38,345 nucleotides of DNA from Anaerolineae bacterium (GTDB taxonomy: Bacteria > Chloroflexota > Anaerolineae > Aggregatilineales > Phototrophicaceae): contig JAJDZV010000012.1 of the NCBI GenBank assembly GCA_022824465.1, positions 1 to 38,345 on the forward strand, given 5' to 3'. The notes beneath the pieces were generated by a model. The model saw nothing but the letters and a program-made list of their open reading frames with translations. It had not been told where the DNA came from and searched no databases. The position numbers were made by a program, and so were the translations under genes. This document shows positions 1-7,805 of the stretch, one piece after another (position 1 is the stretch's first letter; the number at the start of each line of letters is the position of its first letter).

Positions 1-2
1 AG

Positions 3-242
3 ATTCCTGCCAGAGGCTATCCGGGGGCAAAGAGCGATGTGAATCAGCAGCGGAGGCTGACATTCTCAGGCTGGCTGATTCCGACGTCCGGTATACGTCG
101 CCACTTCATCGACCATGTCGCGATGTCAACTGATTTGCGGGCTGAATCAATGCAGTTCGTGAGCAAATACGCATCCGATGGTAAACCCCTTACTGATCAC
201 AACGGCGTCTGCATCAATCTGGAAATCGACGATCTGCGCTAA
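3..242 (+). CDS. C-terminal part of an endonuclease/exonuclease/phosphatase-family protein (truncated by window edge)
   Basis: The frame is open from the left edge to a TAA at 240-242, so only the last 79 codons are seen. A GTG at 39 is possible but the frame continues upstream, so I treat it as an internal codon. The peptide has an IDHV segment and ends with TDHNGVCINLEI. This matches the usual C-terminus of the EEP fold (DNase I/exonuclease III-like), where a final (S/T)DH supplies the catalytic His and an Asp that orients it. The substrate (DNA, phosphoinositide or another phosphodiester) cannot be told from the tail. The family call rests on the tail motif alone. Confidence 0.5.
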   Translation: MPARGYPGAKSDVNQQRRLTFSGWLIPTSGIRRHFIDHVAMSTDLRAESMQFVSKYASDGKPLTDHNGVCINLEIDDLR

Positions 243-267
243 TCTGCCCATTCAGCGTATCCGACAG

Positions 268-312
268 ACTTTCTCTGTGCCCTCCGCGTTCTCTGTGGTT
301 AAATCTCTGTCA
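268..312. repeat. CTCTGTG-type intergenic repeat
   Basis: A CT/TG-rich stretch contains CTCTGTGCCCTCCGCG followed by TTCTCTGTGGTTAAATCTC. A diverged relative lies at 26797-26868, where CTCTGTG, a GCGGTACTC stretch and GGTGGTAAAATCTC occur in the same order. It sits just upstream of the aminotransferase gene. I see no coding potential in it. Confidence 0.45.
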
Positions 313-340
313 ATATCCGCAACCGGTAGGACCTGCCACG

Positions 341-1462
341 ATGAAATACGCCCCCTTCGAAATCGAGCGCTTCTTCCGCCAGCACGAATTTAGCGCGCCC
401 CACGGCATCAGCTCCTCCGACTGCGAACCGCTGACCCTGGACGAACTCCTGGCCTACGCCAGCCCCCAGCGCCGCCAGCAATTCGACAAACTCTGGCTCG
501 GTTATACCCAGGCGCAGGGCCACCCGGAATTGCGCGCCGCGATAGCCGCCTTGCACACCGGCATCGACCCCGCGCAGGTCATCCAAGTCGTGCCGGAAGA
601 AGGCATCTTCCTCACGCTTAACGCGCTGCTGGCGGCCGGCGATCATGTCGTAGCCGTCGCTCCCAGTTTCCAGTCCCTTTGGGAAATCGCGCGCGCCCAA
701 GGCTGCGAGATCAGCTTCTGGCAACAGCGGCGCACAGCGGCCGGCTGGCGCTTTGACCTCGACGAACTGGAATCGCTGCTCCGCCCCGATACCAAGATGC
801 TCATCATCAACTTCCCCCATAATCCCAGCGGCTGCCTGGCAAGCGCCGCCGACTTTGAGCGCGTCATCGAGCTGGCGCGCGCCAACGATGTCATCCTCTT
901 CTCCGACGAGATCTACCGCTTCAGCGAGCACGATCCCGCCCGGCGCCTGCCCTCGGCTTGTGAGCGCTATGAACGGGCGATTGCGCTCGGCGGCTTGTCG
1001 AAGTGCTTCGGCTTGCCGGGTTTGCGCGTCGGCTGGCTGATCACGCGGGATGCTGGGCTCGCGCATGAGCTGCAAGAACTCAAGAGCTACACCACCATCT
1101 GCGGCAGCGGTCCCAGCGAAATTCTCGCATTGATCGGCTTGGAGAACTGGCGCGCGCTGACAAGCCGTACTGTCGAAATCGTCAAGGCGAATATCGCCCT
1201 GAGCCGCGAATTCTTCGGGCGTTTTGACGGGCTGTTCTGGGCGAGTTTTCCGCAAGCCGGCACCATCACCCTGGTCGAGCTCCGCGCCGACGCGCCGGTC
1301 GACGACTTCGCCGAAGCCGCCGTGCGCGAGCAGGGCGTGACAGTCTTGCCCGCAAGCGTCATGCTCTTCGAAGGCAACTACTTTCGGCTCGGCTTGGGAC
1401 GGCGTAGCTTGCCCCATGCCCTGGAGCTGCTGGAGTCCGTCATCGTCGATCGCTTCAGCTAG
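341..1462 (+). CDS. PLP-dependent aminotransferase, class I/II (fold type I)
   Basis: A 373-residue protein of normal length for class I/II aminotransferases. Visible motifs are NFPHNPSG (about 157-164), which binds the cofactor and carboxylate, SDEIYR (188-193) with the Asp that contacts the PLP pyridine nitrogen, and GGLSKCFGLPGLRVGW (217-232) with the Schiff-base Lys221. RLGLGRR near the end holds the likely substrate-carboxylate Arg. The start ATG follows GGTAGGA by about 10 bases. Substrate is not predictable. It stands alone between a truncated EEP gene and an NTF2-like gene. The shared strand does not prove an operon, because the gap to the next gene is about 245 bases and contains a REP palindrome. 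Confidence 0.9.
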   Translation: MKYAPFEIERFFRQHEFSAPHGISSSDCEPLTLDELLAYASPQRRQQFDKLWLGYTQAQGHPELRAAIAALHTGIDPAQVIQVVPEEGIFLTLNALLAAGDHVVAVAPSFQSLWEIARAQGCEISFWQQRRTAAGWRFDLDELESLLRPDTKMLIINFPHNPSGCLASAADFERVIELARANDVILFSDEIYRFSEHDPARRLPSACERYERAIALGGLSKCFGLPGLRVGWLITRDAGLAHELQELKSYTTICGSGPSEILALIGLENWRALTSRTVEIVKANIALSREFFGRFDGLFWASFPQAGTITLVELRADAPVDDFAEAAVREQGVTVLPASVMLFEGNYFRLGLGRRSLPHALELLESVIVDRFS

Positions 1463-1550
1463 CGCGCGCGCTGACATAAGGTCTAAGTTAATCCCAACGC
1501 GCAACAGGAATATTCGCGGCCTTAACCGAAACTCCAGAATAATCGCAAGT

Positions 1551-1580
1551 TCGTACGGGCGCGCCGGGGGCTCGTCCTCC
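1551..1580. repeat. REP palindrome, class A (degenerate)
   Basis: TACGGGCGCGCCGGGGGCTCGTCC is a degenerate copy of the palindrome (T)ACGGGCGAGCC-n-GGCTCGTCC found throughout the window. About 30 bases of its left flank, including ACTCCAGA, also resemble the flank of the copy at 21775-21803, so the repeated unit is longer than the palindrome alone. The rest of the 1463-1708 gap shows no gene. Confidence 0.6.
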
Positions 1581-1708
1581 CCGCCGTTGACATGCTCAAT
1601 CGTTTTTCGCGCGATAGACTTGGAATTACTTGCTCAAATGCTCGTTGACGAATCCGGCAGTCTGCGTCAATATCAACTGCGCAAGTATAGACGGAGCATG
1701 AGCGCCTC

Positions 1709-2860
1709 ATGGACCAAGACCAGCAAGCCAAGCCACCGGACAACCGGGCGTCCGAGCCCATCGCCATCGCAAACGGCGCTGATATAATGCCGACAGATTA
1801 CGCCATCTCCCTGGCGGCCAAAGGCGGCGCCGACAGCCTCCTGCGCAACCCGGGCAGCGAGCGCGTCCAAAGCATGCGCGGCTTCGAGCGGACCTATGTC
1901 GACATCATCGACTACATCGTGCGCATCACCCATCGCATCTGGGAAGAAAAAGACATCGGCTATATCTACGACGCCTACCGCTACAACTCCCACGTCTACG
2001 ATGACTACGGCCTGCAATACGGCAACGACAAGATCGTCGCCGATACCGTGCACACCATCAACGCCTTCCCCGATATTCGCCTCTACGCCGATGAGATTAT
2101 CTGGGCCGGCAATGACGAGATCGGCTATCACACCTCCCACCGCACCGTCATCACGGGCCACAATACCGGCTACAGCCGCTATGGACCGCCCACCGGCAAC
2201 AAGGTCACGCTCTGGTGCATCGCCAATTGCGTCTCGCTCGAGAACGAAATCTTCGCCGAATGGGTGACCTACGATACCGCCAATCTGGTTTATCAGCTGG
2301 GCTTCGACCTGCGCGAAATGGCGCGGACCCTCGGCAATGAACTTGACGAGAGCGCCCTGGGCGATCGCCGCTTCGGCGAACCGGAACGCCTGGCGGGCCA
2401 AGCCAAGCCGGATTACCTCAAGGCGCCCGGCGATGCCAGCGGCTTTGACGTCGAAGAGTTCATCCGCCGCACCTGGCACAACATCTGGAATCGCCGCAGC
2501 CTGCGCGAAGTCGCGCGCGCCTACCACCAATCGCTGCAGTTCCGCGGCGCCACCGGACGCGCCTTCTACGGTCGCGGCGAATACCAGTCCTTCATCCTAA
2601 GCATCATGGCGATGTTCCCCGACCTCATGCTGCAAATCGACGATATCTACTGGATGGGAAACGACGCCGACGGCTACCTCGTCTCCGTGCGCTGGAGCCT
2701 GGTCGGCACGCATCGCGGCAACGGCATCTACGGCGCCCCCAGCGGCCGCCGCGTCAATATGTGGGGCGTCACGCAACAGGAAATCAGCGCGGGAAACATC
2801 ACCAAAGAGTGGATGCTCTTCAACGAATTCGCCGTCATGCAGCAGATTTATCGGGATTAG
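1709..2860 (+). CDS. Tandem SnoaL/NTF2-like domain protein
   Basis: A 383-residue protein that looks like two copies of the same alpha+beta cone domain. Residues about 60-200 contain a long helix, YIYDAYRYNSHVYDD, then FPDIRLYADEIIWAGND and a strand with TGHNTGYSRYGPPTG. Residues about 250-380 repeat the plan: FPDLMLQIDDIYWMGND, then GTHRGNGIYGAPSGRRV. This two-part pattern resembles SnoaL-like polyketide cyclase/ester-cyclase relatives, which share the NTF2 fold. The chosen ATG lies 12 bases after GGAG at 1693; an in-frame ATG at 1787 is the alternative and would remove a polar tail. There is no signal peptide. Reaction unknown. Confidence 0.75.
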   Translation: MDQDQQAKPPDNRASEPIAIANGADIMPTDYAISLAAKGGADSLLRNPGSERVQSMRGFERTYVDIIDYIVRITHRIWEEKDIGYIYDAYRYNSHVYDDYGLQYGNDKIVADTVHTINAFPDIRLYADEIIWAGNDEIGYHTSHRTVITGHNTGYSRYGPPTGNKVTLWCIANCVSLENEIFAEWVTYDTANLVYQLGFDLREMARTLGNELDESALGDRRFGEPERLAGQAKPDYLKAPGDASGFDVEEFIRRTWHNIWNRRSLREVARAYHQSLQFRGATGRAFYGRGEYQSFILSIMAMFPDLMLQIDDIYWMGNDADGYLVSVRWSLVGTHRGNGIYGAPSGRRVNMWGVTQQEISAGNITKEWMLFNEFAVMQQIYRD

Positions 2861-2935
2861 GCGGGCAATTGCATTAGACTACCCACAAGTGGCAAACCGA
2901 ACAAAGGGAATCCAGATGTGATTCGATTATCTTAT

Positions 2936-2963
2936 TTGATTAGTCATGTCTCAGTGATATAAT
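2936..2963 (+). promoter_or_regulatory. Putative sigma-70 promoter
   Basis: TTGATT (2936-2941) and TATAAT (2958-2963) are separated by 16 bases in a local AT-rich stretch. It would start transcription near 2970, just ahead of the small ORF at 2990. Confidence 0.5.
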
Positions 2964-2989
2964 ATGTGCAGGTTAGCTTGGACTTAACC

Positions 2990-3178
2990 ATGAACTCAAC
3001 AGAAGCGCTGATGACGGTGGATGAATCAAAGGGGATCGGCCCGAGGTTCATCTTGTTTATCTCAATTCTTGCTCTAGTTTTTGCGGCTTTGTGCGCGCAG
3101 AACGGTCATTCCGCGCGTGACATCCTCGCCTATCTCACCTTCGTGTTTATCGTGGTGTATACGGTGCGCCGCGCGTAA
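2990..3178 (+). CDS. Small two-helix membrane protein, hypothetical
   Basis: This short frame (62 residues from the ATG at 2990) has two hydrophobic segments: FILFISILALVFAALCA and, after a short polar loop, ILAYLTFVFIVVYTV, ending in RRA. The positive end suggests the C-terminus lies in the cytoplasm. An upstream GTG at 2966 would lie at or before the predicted transcription start, so I prefer 2990; an ATG at 3011 is also possible. No strong Shine-Dalgarno is visible. The stop TAA is followed at once by the ATG of a second small membrane frame (3179), which suggests a two-gene unit. No family recognised. Confidence 0.45.
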   Translation: MNSTEALMTVDESKGIGPRFILFISILALVFAALCAQNGHSARDILAYLTFVFIVVYTVRRA

Positions 3179-3466
3179 ATGCGCTTTACACCCTACGAAC
3201 TTATCATTCTGGTCGCAGTAATTTGCGGATTCATATTAATGTATTCCGGCCGTGCGGGCATTGATGTATTACTATTCTTGTGAGGCGTGGCGCTTATACT
3301 TGCTGCAGGTTTATCAAATCGGGGCGTGGTCGTTCGAATTGCCGCGCGTGGATTCAAATTCGGCATGAATCTGCTGCCGTCACGATTTAGCAAATCGCAC
3401 ACCGACCACAATCAGCTAGAGCCTTCAGACGAGTCACAAGTTCAGTTGCCTGAACGCGAGGAATAA
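3179..3466 (+). pseudogene. Small membrane protein frame interrupted by in-frame TGA
   Basis: The ATG at 3179 abuts the stop of the previous small gene. The frame encodes a hydrophobic stretch (ELIILVAVICGFILMYSG, then DVLLFL) up to a TGA at 3281-3283. The same frame then stays open for 60 more codons (GVALILAAGLSNRG...QVQLPEREE) to a TAA at 3464-3466. The hydrophobic segment continues smoothly across the TGA, so a TGG (Trp) to TGA change is the simplest reading: a 95-codon two-helix protein with an acidic tail that has acquired a nonsense codon. A sequencing error or a genuine 34-residue product are alternatives. Confidence 0.4.
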
Positions 3467-3528
3467 GAGGCAATTGTGCGTGTTGGCGCTTTCGTCTCGG
3501 GTTCGCCGTGCAATAGAGCATAGAGGCG

Positions 3529-4473
3529 CTACGCCTCCCGCAGGCGCTGCTGCATCAGCGCCACAGCGCGCTCGCCCTCGACATCAACGCAGACATTAAC
3601 GGCGGGCCGGCCCTCCCAGGGCGGCAGGATATGCCCGCCGGTCGCAGGCCAGGTCTTGCCGCGCCCCAATCCCTGAACGCCAACGCGGATCGGCCAGCGC
3701 CGCAGGGTGAAGAGCGATGGATCAAGGATGTAGGCGATCGCGCTCGAATCATGCACAAAGATGCCCTTCGAGTCGTAGCTGGCTTCGAAATAGCGCCGAT
3801 AGTGCGGCAGGATATGCAGAATATGGTCCGACATGGGGTTGCCGTGCCTCTCATATTCGGCGATGTCCGCGGGTGTCATCTGCACCCGCAGCGTGACATC
3901 CAGCCCGACCATCGTCACCGGCCAATCCGCGCCGAAGACCAGATCCGCCGCTTCCGGGTCATTGCGGATATTGGCTTCGCCCGCCGGGCTGGCATTGCCG
4001 GGCGCCAGCGCGTTGCCGCCCATCAGCACCACTTCATCGACCCACTCCGTGATGCGCGGCTCCAAACGCAAAGCCAGGGCGATATTGGTCAGCGGACCAA
4101 TCGGCGCCAGCGTAATCTCGCCCGGATGCGCGCGCAGCTGCTCGACGATGAATTGCGCCGCGCTGATATCGAGCGCCGTCCCCGCCGGCTCCGGCAAGTT
4201 GATATCGCCCTGCCCGTCAGCGCCATGCACAAACGGTACCGGACCCTCAAAGGGTCCGGTCAAGGCGTCCGCCGCCCCGGCCGCCACCGGGATATCCGTC
4301 CGCCCGGCGATCTCCAGCAAGCGCAGCGCATTCGTCGTCGCCAGCTCGGTATGCACATTGCCGAAGATCGTGGTCAACCCCGCGACCTCCAACTCTGGCG
4401 AACAAAGCGCGAAGAATATCGCCATCGTGTCGTCCACGCCGGGGTCGGTGTCAATGATGATCTTCCGCGGCAT
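3529..4473 (-). CDS. Nucleoside hydrolase (IunH family)
   Basis: A 314-residue protein of typical family length. DTDPGVDD at residues 8-15 is the Ca2+ and ribose-binding signature. GPLTNIALALR, VLMGGNA, ANIRNDPEAAD and HDSSAIAY (ribose-contacting His-Asp) follow in the expected order. The family splits the N-glycosidic bond of nucleosides to ribose and a free base in the cytoplasm. A strong AAGGAGG lies ahead of the ATG. It is the last gene of the minus-strand run that includes an ADP-ribosylglycohydrolase, a PfkB kinase and a YjbQ-like protein, which suggests ribose release followed by phosphorylation. Base specificity cannot be read from the motifs. Confidence 0.92.
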   Translation of the reverse strand: MPRKIIIDTDPGVDDTMAIFFALCSPELEVAGLTTIFGNVHTELATTNALRLLEIAGRTDIPVAAGAADALTGPFEGPVPFVHGADGQGDINLPEPAGTALDISAAQFIVEQLRAHPGEITLAPIGPLTNIALALRLEPRITEWVDEVVLMGGNALAPGNASPAGEANIRNDPEAADLVFGADWPVTMVGLDVTLRVQMTPADIAEYERHGNPMSDHILHILPHYRRYFEASYDSKGIFVHDSSAIAYILDPSLFTLRRWPIRVGVQGLGRGKTWPATGGHILPPWEGRPAVNVCVDVEGERAVALMQQRLREA

Positions 4474-4506
4474 ATTCTCGCCTCCTTTTCCCAGACCGCG
4501 GCAAGA

Positions 4507-4890
4507 CTAGGCTGCAACTAATTCGGCGCGGTTGATGACGAAGTGCGCCACGCCGAAGAGATAGCATAAGCCAGCCAAGCCGCCGGTGATCGCGATTAAT
4601 ATCCACCACAGCACGATATGACCGATCTGTTCGCCAATGCTAAGATTGCAGCGAAGGCTCGCGCTGGGATTGCCAGCCTCGTCGGTCATCTCGATCGACT
4701 CCAAAATCAGCTTGGCGGCGGCATAGGGCCAAAACAACGCGCCGATGCCAAGCGTGAACGCCGCGATAAGCAGCCAGATGACCACATGACCGATAACTTG
4801 AAATATCGACAGCTGCGTTCGGCAACGCCCAATGCGCACCGTCAAGGACGCGCCCTGCAATCCCGTCTGGTCGACTTTCTGCTTCTGCAT
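4507..4890 (-). CDS. Small two-helix membrane protein with an internal duplication, hypothetical
   Basis: About 127 residues from the ATG at 4890, which has GGAG at 4897-4900. The frame is open further upstream but that part overlaps the end of the next gene. Two hydrophobic segments occur: VIGHVVIWLLIAAFTLGIGALFW and IGHIVLWWILIAITGGLAGLCYLF. Each is preceded by a similar motif (LSIFQVIGHVVIW versus LSIGEQIGHIVLW), so the protein looks like an internal duplication. It lies 33 bases upstream of the nucleoside hydrolase start, on the same strand. Function unknown. Confidence 0.65.
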   Translation of the reverse strand: MQKQKVDQTGLQGASLTVRIGRCRTQLSIFQVIGHVVIWLLIAAFTLGIGALFWPYAAAKLILESIEMTDEAGNPSASLRCNLSIGEQIGHIVLWWILIAITGGLAGLCYLFGVAHFVINRAELVAA

Positions 4891-4935
4891 CTCGATCTCC
4901 TTATCTTGCAATTGTCCGCCGCCGCCGCAACGCAT

Positions 4936-5343
4936 TTATCCCGCGATAATCTTAACCTGTACGCTGCGCGAGCGCGGACCGTCGAATTCCCAAAACAGTA
5001 TGCTCTGTGAGCCACCCAGCAGCAGCTCCCCGGCGTCAATTGCCAGCGTGACGCTCTGCCCGATCAGCGCCGCTTTGATATGACCGGCGGCATCGGCGGG
5101 CGTATCGTATTGATGGGCGAAGTCCACCCGCTTCGGCACCAGCCGCTGAATCTCCGCCATCAAGTCAGCCGGCGTCGCCATATCCAGACTCGAGTTTATC
5201 GTGATGCCGGCGGTGGTATGCGGCACGATCAAGACGCAAATGCCCGCGCCGATGCCGCTGCCCGCCACAGCCGCCCGCGCCCGCGCCGTGATATCCACCA
5301 ACGCATCGCCGGCCGGCGTTTCAATTTCGATCAGTGTCATCAT
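4936..5343 (-). CDS. YjbQ/UPF0047 family protein
   Basis: A 135-residue protein, normal for the family. It contains VPHTTAGITIN, the acid-base His region, and GELLLGGSQSILFWEFDGPR, the second conserved block that normally reads G-x-LxLGtwQ-I-xx-EfDGPR. Family members fold as a homotrimer; the E. coli member has a reported secondary thiamine-phosphate synthase activity, but the physiological role is unclear. The start (ATG at 5343, or the adjacent ATG at 5340) overlaps the PfkB stop by 4 bases, so the two are translationally coupled. In this context a phosphosugar-related role is possible, but that is inference. Confidence 0.88.
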   Translation of the reverse strand: MMTLIEIETPAGDALVDITARARAAVAGSGIGAGICVLIVPHTTAGITINSSLDMATPADLMAEIQRLVPKRVDFAHQYDTPADAAGHIKAALIGQSVTLAIDAGELLLGGSQSILFWEFDGPRSRSVQVKIIAG

Positions 5344-6296
5344 CTGAGTGTGATTCCCGTCCCGTTCTCGTCAAGCACTCGCTGCGCCTCGGCGCGCGTC
5401 GGCACATTGCGCCCGGCTCCCGCCTTCATGACGCTCGCCGCGCCCATCGCATTGCCGATTGTGCCACATTCCGCAGGGGAATACCCCCGAAGTTCCGCCC
5501 AAATATAAGCCGCCGCGAATGCATCGCCCGCGCCGATGGTATCGACGACCGCCGCAGCCGGGAAGCCGGGGCAAGCCACATCCAGATCCTGCGCCAGCAG
5601 ATGGCAGCCGGCCGCGCCCAGTTTCAGCACGATGCGCAAATCGGGGTAGGCATCGATCATACGGCGGCATGCGGCGACATCGCTTTCGCCAGCGGCCACA
5701 TGGCGAATCTCTTCCTCCGTCAGCATGACCAGGTCAGCCGCCCGCAGCACCCGCTCCACACGGGCTTGCTCCAGTTGACCCAGGAACGGTCCCACATCAA
5801 TATAGAGCGGCGTCGGGCTGTTTTCGATGAATTCAAGCACGCCCTCGACCAGCGGCGCCAGGCGCTGCTCAACCACGCTGTAACCGGACATATAGACCAC
5901 ATCCGCCCGCTCCAGTTGGTTGAGGGCCGCCCTTGTCAAAGGTATCGGCGGGCTTTCACCGTATTTGCCCAAAAAGACATGCGCCGGATCTTGCGGATCG
6001 CTCAGCACGACGACCATGGTTGTGCCGCTCCCAGGCGGGACGACCAGCGCCGAAACGTCGATGCCCGCCTCCGCCAGCATCTCCACCAGCATGAGTCCCT
6101 GCGCATCATCGCCCACCGCGCCCAGCGCCACCCCATCAAGTCCGAGATTCCGCGCCGCCAGCAAGGTGCTGCAAGCCCCGCCCGGCTCAATCAGCAGCGT
6201 CGGCGTCATATAATGCGCATCCGCCTCGACCGGCAGCCGCGTTTCCAGCAGAATGTCGACAACCACATCGCCGACTGTCACCAAACGCTCAGCCAT
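5340..6296 (-). CDS. PfkB/ribokinase-family carbohydrate kinase
   Basis: A 318-residue protein from the ATG at 6296. The N-terminal GG (39-40) lies in the PfkB signature-1 region. DTIGAGDAFAAAYIW (from 252) is signature 2, with Asp258 as catalytic base and GAG as the anion hole. The family phosphorylates ribose, other sugars or nucleosides. The frame stays open upstream to 6527, but that part reads through a REP palindrome and has no family similarity, so I use the internal ATG (weak GGGTGG ahead). Its stop overlaps the YjbQ-like start. With an ADP-ribosylglycohydrolase upstream and a nucleoside hydrolase downstream, ribose or a nucleoside is the likely substrate. Confidence 0.9.
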   Translation of the reverse strand: MAERLVTVGDVVVDILLETRLPVEADAHYMTPTLLIEPGGACSTLLAARNLGLDGVALGAVGDDAQGLMLVEMLAEAGIDVSALVVPPGSGTTMVVVLSDPQDPAHVFLGKYGESPPIPLTRAALNQLERADVVYMSGYSVVEQRLAPLVEGVLEFIENSPTPLYIDVGPFLGQLEQARVERVLRAADLVMLTEEEIRHVAAGESDVAACRRMIDAYPDLRIVLKLGAAGCHLLAQDLDVACPGFPAAAVVDTIGAGDAFAAAYIWAELRGYSPAECGTIGNAMGAASVMKAGAGRNVPTRAEAQRVLDENGTGITLR

Positions 6297-6414
6297 CAGC
6301 CACCCAAGAAGCGCGCTAGCCTCATCCAGATATGCCCGCCAAATCTGACTGATGCAAGGACAACTGACACGGCGTCTCCGCGCGAAAAGCCACGACGCAA
6401 AATGTCGGGCTGTG

Positions 6415-6441
6415 TGTACGGCCGAGACGGTGGCTCGTCCC
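6415..6441. repeat. REP palindrome, class A (degenerate)
   Basis: GTACGGCCGAGACGGTGGCTCGTCC is a diverged class A copy lying in the 240-base gap between the ADP-ribosylglycohydrolase and the PfkB kinase. It is followed by CTGCATAAACTC, which resembles CTGTGCATAAACTC downstream of the copy at 26761. The long PfkB reading frame runs through it, which argues against the upstream start. Confidence 0.55.
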
Positions 6442-6536
6442 TGCATAAACTCATCCTGAGCGCGTTCCTCATTCTGTGTGAGCCAAATTGTGGCTCGCGA
6501 CTTTCCGTTGCATGTTGATTTCGCCAATCAGTCGAC

Positions 6537-7544
6537 CTAACGCGCCGCAATCAATCGCTGCAATCCCGCCGCAATCCCGCGAGTGTCATACTCGCGGAAG
6601 ACCGCATCGCCTTCCAGAACGGCGATATCTTCCGCCGGAATCGCGTCATACCCGGCAAAAGCGCCCGCCATCGCGCAGGCGATCGCGCCAATCGTATCGG
6701 CATCGCCCGAGAGATTCGCCGCCAGTATCGCCGTCGTCTTGGGGTCGCCATCGGCCATTGCCAGCAGCCCAAATGCCGCGCCCACTGTCTCCGGCACATT
6801 CAACGTGGCGCCGACCTCGTCATAGATCCGCCGCAAGCGACACGGCTTGTCGCCCGCGCTCGCAGCAATCGCCAGCGCCTGCTCGATCTTGAAAGCGACT
6901 GAACAGCCGAACCAGCGCCGTCCATGTTGCCGCCCCATTTCCGCGCCATTGATGCCGGCCGCGATTACATCTTCAAGCGAAACGCCATCGACCATCGCTG
7001 TCGCCACCGCCCCCGCCACCGCCGCCGCGCCCGATACCGCCGGCTGCGTGAAGTGCGTCGGCATACAGACCGTCACCGTATCCGCCACCGCCGCCTCAAT
7101 ATCGCCCGGATGCAGCGCCCCGATCGGCGAGATGCGCATGGGCGCGCCGTTGGTATCGCCCCACAGCCCGGTCGTCCGCGGGTCCTCGCCCGCCTTCAAC
7201 GCATTCACGCCGCGCCGCGTGCTCGGACCAACATAGGGCGAATTGTCGCCATCAACCCGGTCATACCAATCCAGCAGCCCGCTTACGGCCGCGTCCAGCG
7301 TCACTGCGCCCGCGTCGATGACCGCCCGCGCGATGGAGAAGGCTTGCTCGGTGTCGTCTGTGATGCGCCCGGCCGGCAGCCCAGCATGCACGATGTGGTC
7401 AGCTGGCGCCGCCTGCCAGCTATCCAGCCAGCCGAAACAGCGCTCGGTGTCGTCCGGGTGGACCTGCGCCGGCATGGCGAAAGCATCGCCCAACGCTTGG
7501 CCGTAAAGCACACCGAGGATCTTGTTGCGCATTAGTGCGTTCAC
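6537..7544 (-). CDS. ADP-ribosylglycohydrolase family protein (DraG/ARH-like)
   Basis: A 335-residue all-helical family member. Visible motifs are YGQALGDAFAMP near residue 14, GRITDDTEQA near 60 (metal-binding Asp-Asp and Glu), NGAPMRISPIG near 130 and SGDADTIGAIACAMAGAFAG near 280, which supplies the second metal Asp pair. The family removes ADP-ribose from proteins or small molecules using two Mg2+ ions; some members act on ADP-ribosylated nucleotides. The family also has members of unknown substrate in nucleoside and sugar operons. It is the first gene of the minus-strand salvage run, 240 bases upstream of the PfkB gene. I infer an ADP-ribosyl or ribosyl substrate, not protein demodification. 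Confidence 0.88.
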   Translation of the reverse strand: MNALMRNKILGVLYGQALGDAFAMPAQVHPDDTERCFGWLDSWQAAPADHIVHAGLPAGRITDDTEQAFSIARAVIDAGAVTLDAAVSGLLDWYDRVDGDNSPYVGPSTRRGVNALKAGEDPRTTGLWGDTNGAPMRISPIGALHPGDIEAAVADTVTVCMPTHFTQPAVSGAAAVAGAVATAMVDGVSLEDVIAAGINGAEMGRQHGRRWFGCSVAFKIEQALAIAASAGDKPCRLRRIYDEVGATLNVPETVGAAFGLLAMADGDPKTTAILAANLSGDADTIGAIACAMAGAFAGYDAIPAEDIAVLEGDAVFREYDTRGIAAGLQRLIAAR

Positions 7545-7709
7545 CTCTGTTGACTTGGCTTGAGCTTATAGTCTGAATGTATATCAGATATGCCTAGACT
7601 GCGCCAATTCCTCTGTCTGCGGCAATCTCTATGCGCGCAATCGTTTGATAGGCCATGTCCTCCCTGAGTGTCCGGTACTCAGTTTCCGCGTGAACCGAGG
7701 GCGTTGCAG

Positions 7710-7736
7710 TATCGACATGACAAATGGTAATATAAT
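7710..7736 (+). promoter_or_regulatory. Putative promoter (clear -10 box)
   Basis: TATAAT at 7731-7736 lies in the local AT-rich segment GGTAATATAATGG, about 70 bases before the ATG at 7806. No good -35 box at ideal spacing is seen (TCGACA is only 13 bases away). The rest of the 260-base divergent gap between 7544 and 7806 has no gene. Confidence 0.35.
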
Positions 7737-7805
7737 GGCCAGCCTACAGTGACATCGTAGCTGTCAACCTGGCGCTAATCTGCTGGGCGCCGCGGAGGCA
7801 AGGAT

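Noticed and set aside
299..1504. Long minus-strand frame opposite the aminotransferase
   Set aside because: It is a third-position shadow of a high-GC gene. The plus-strand frame has full catalytic motifs.
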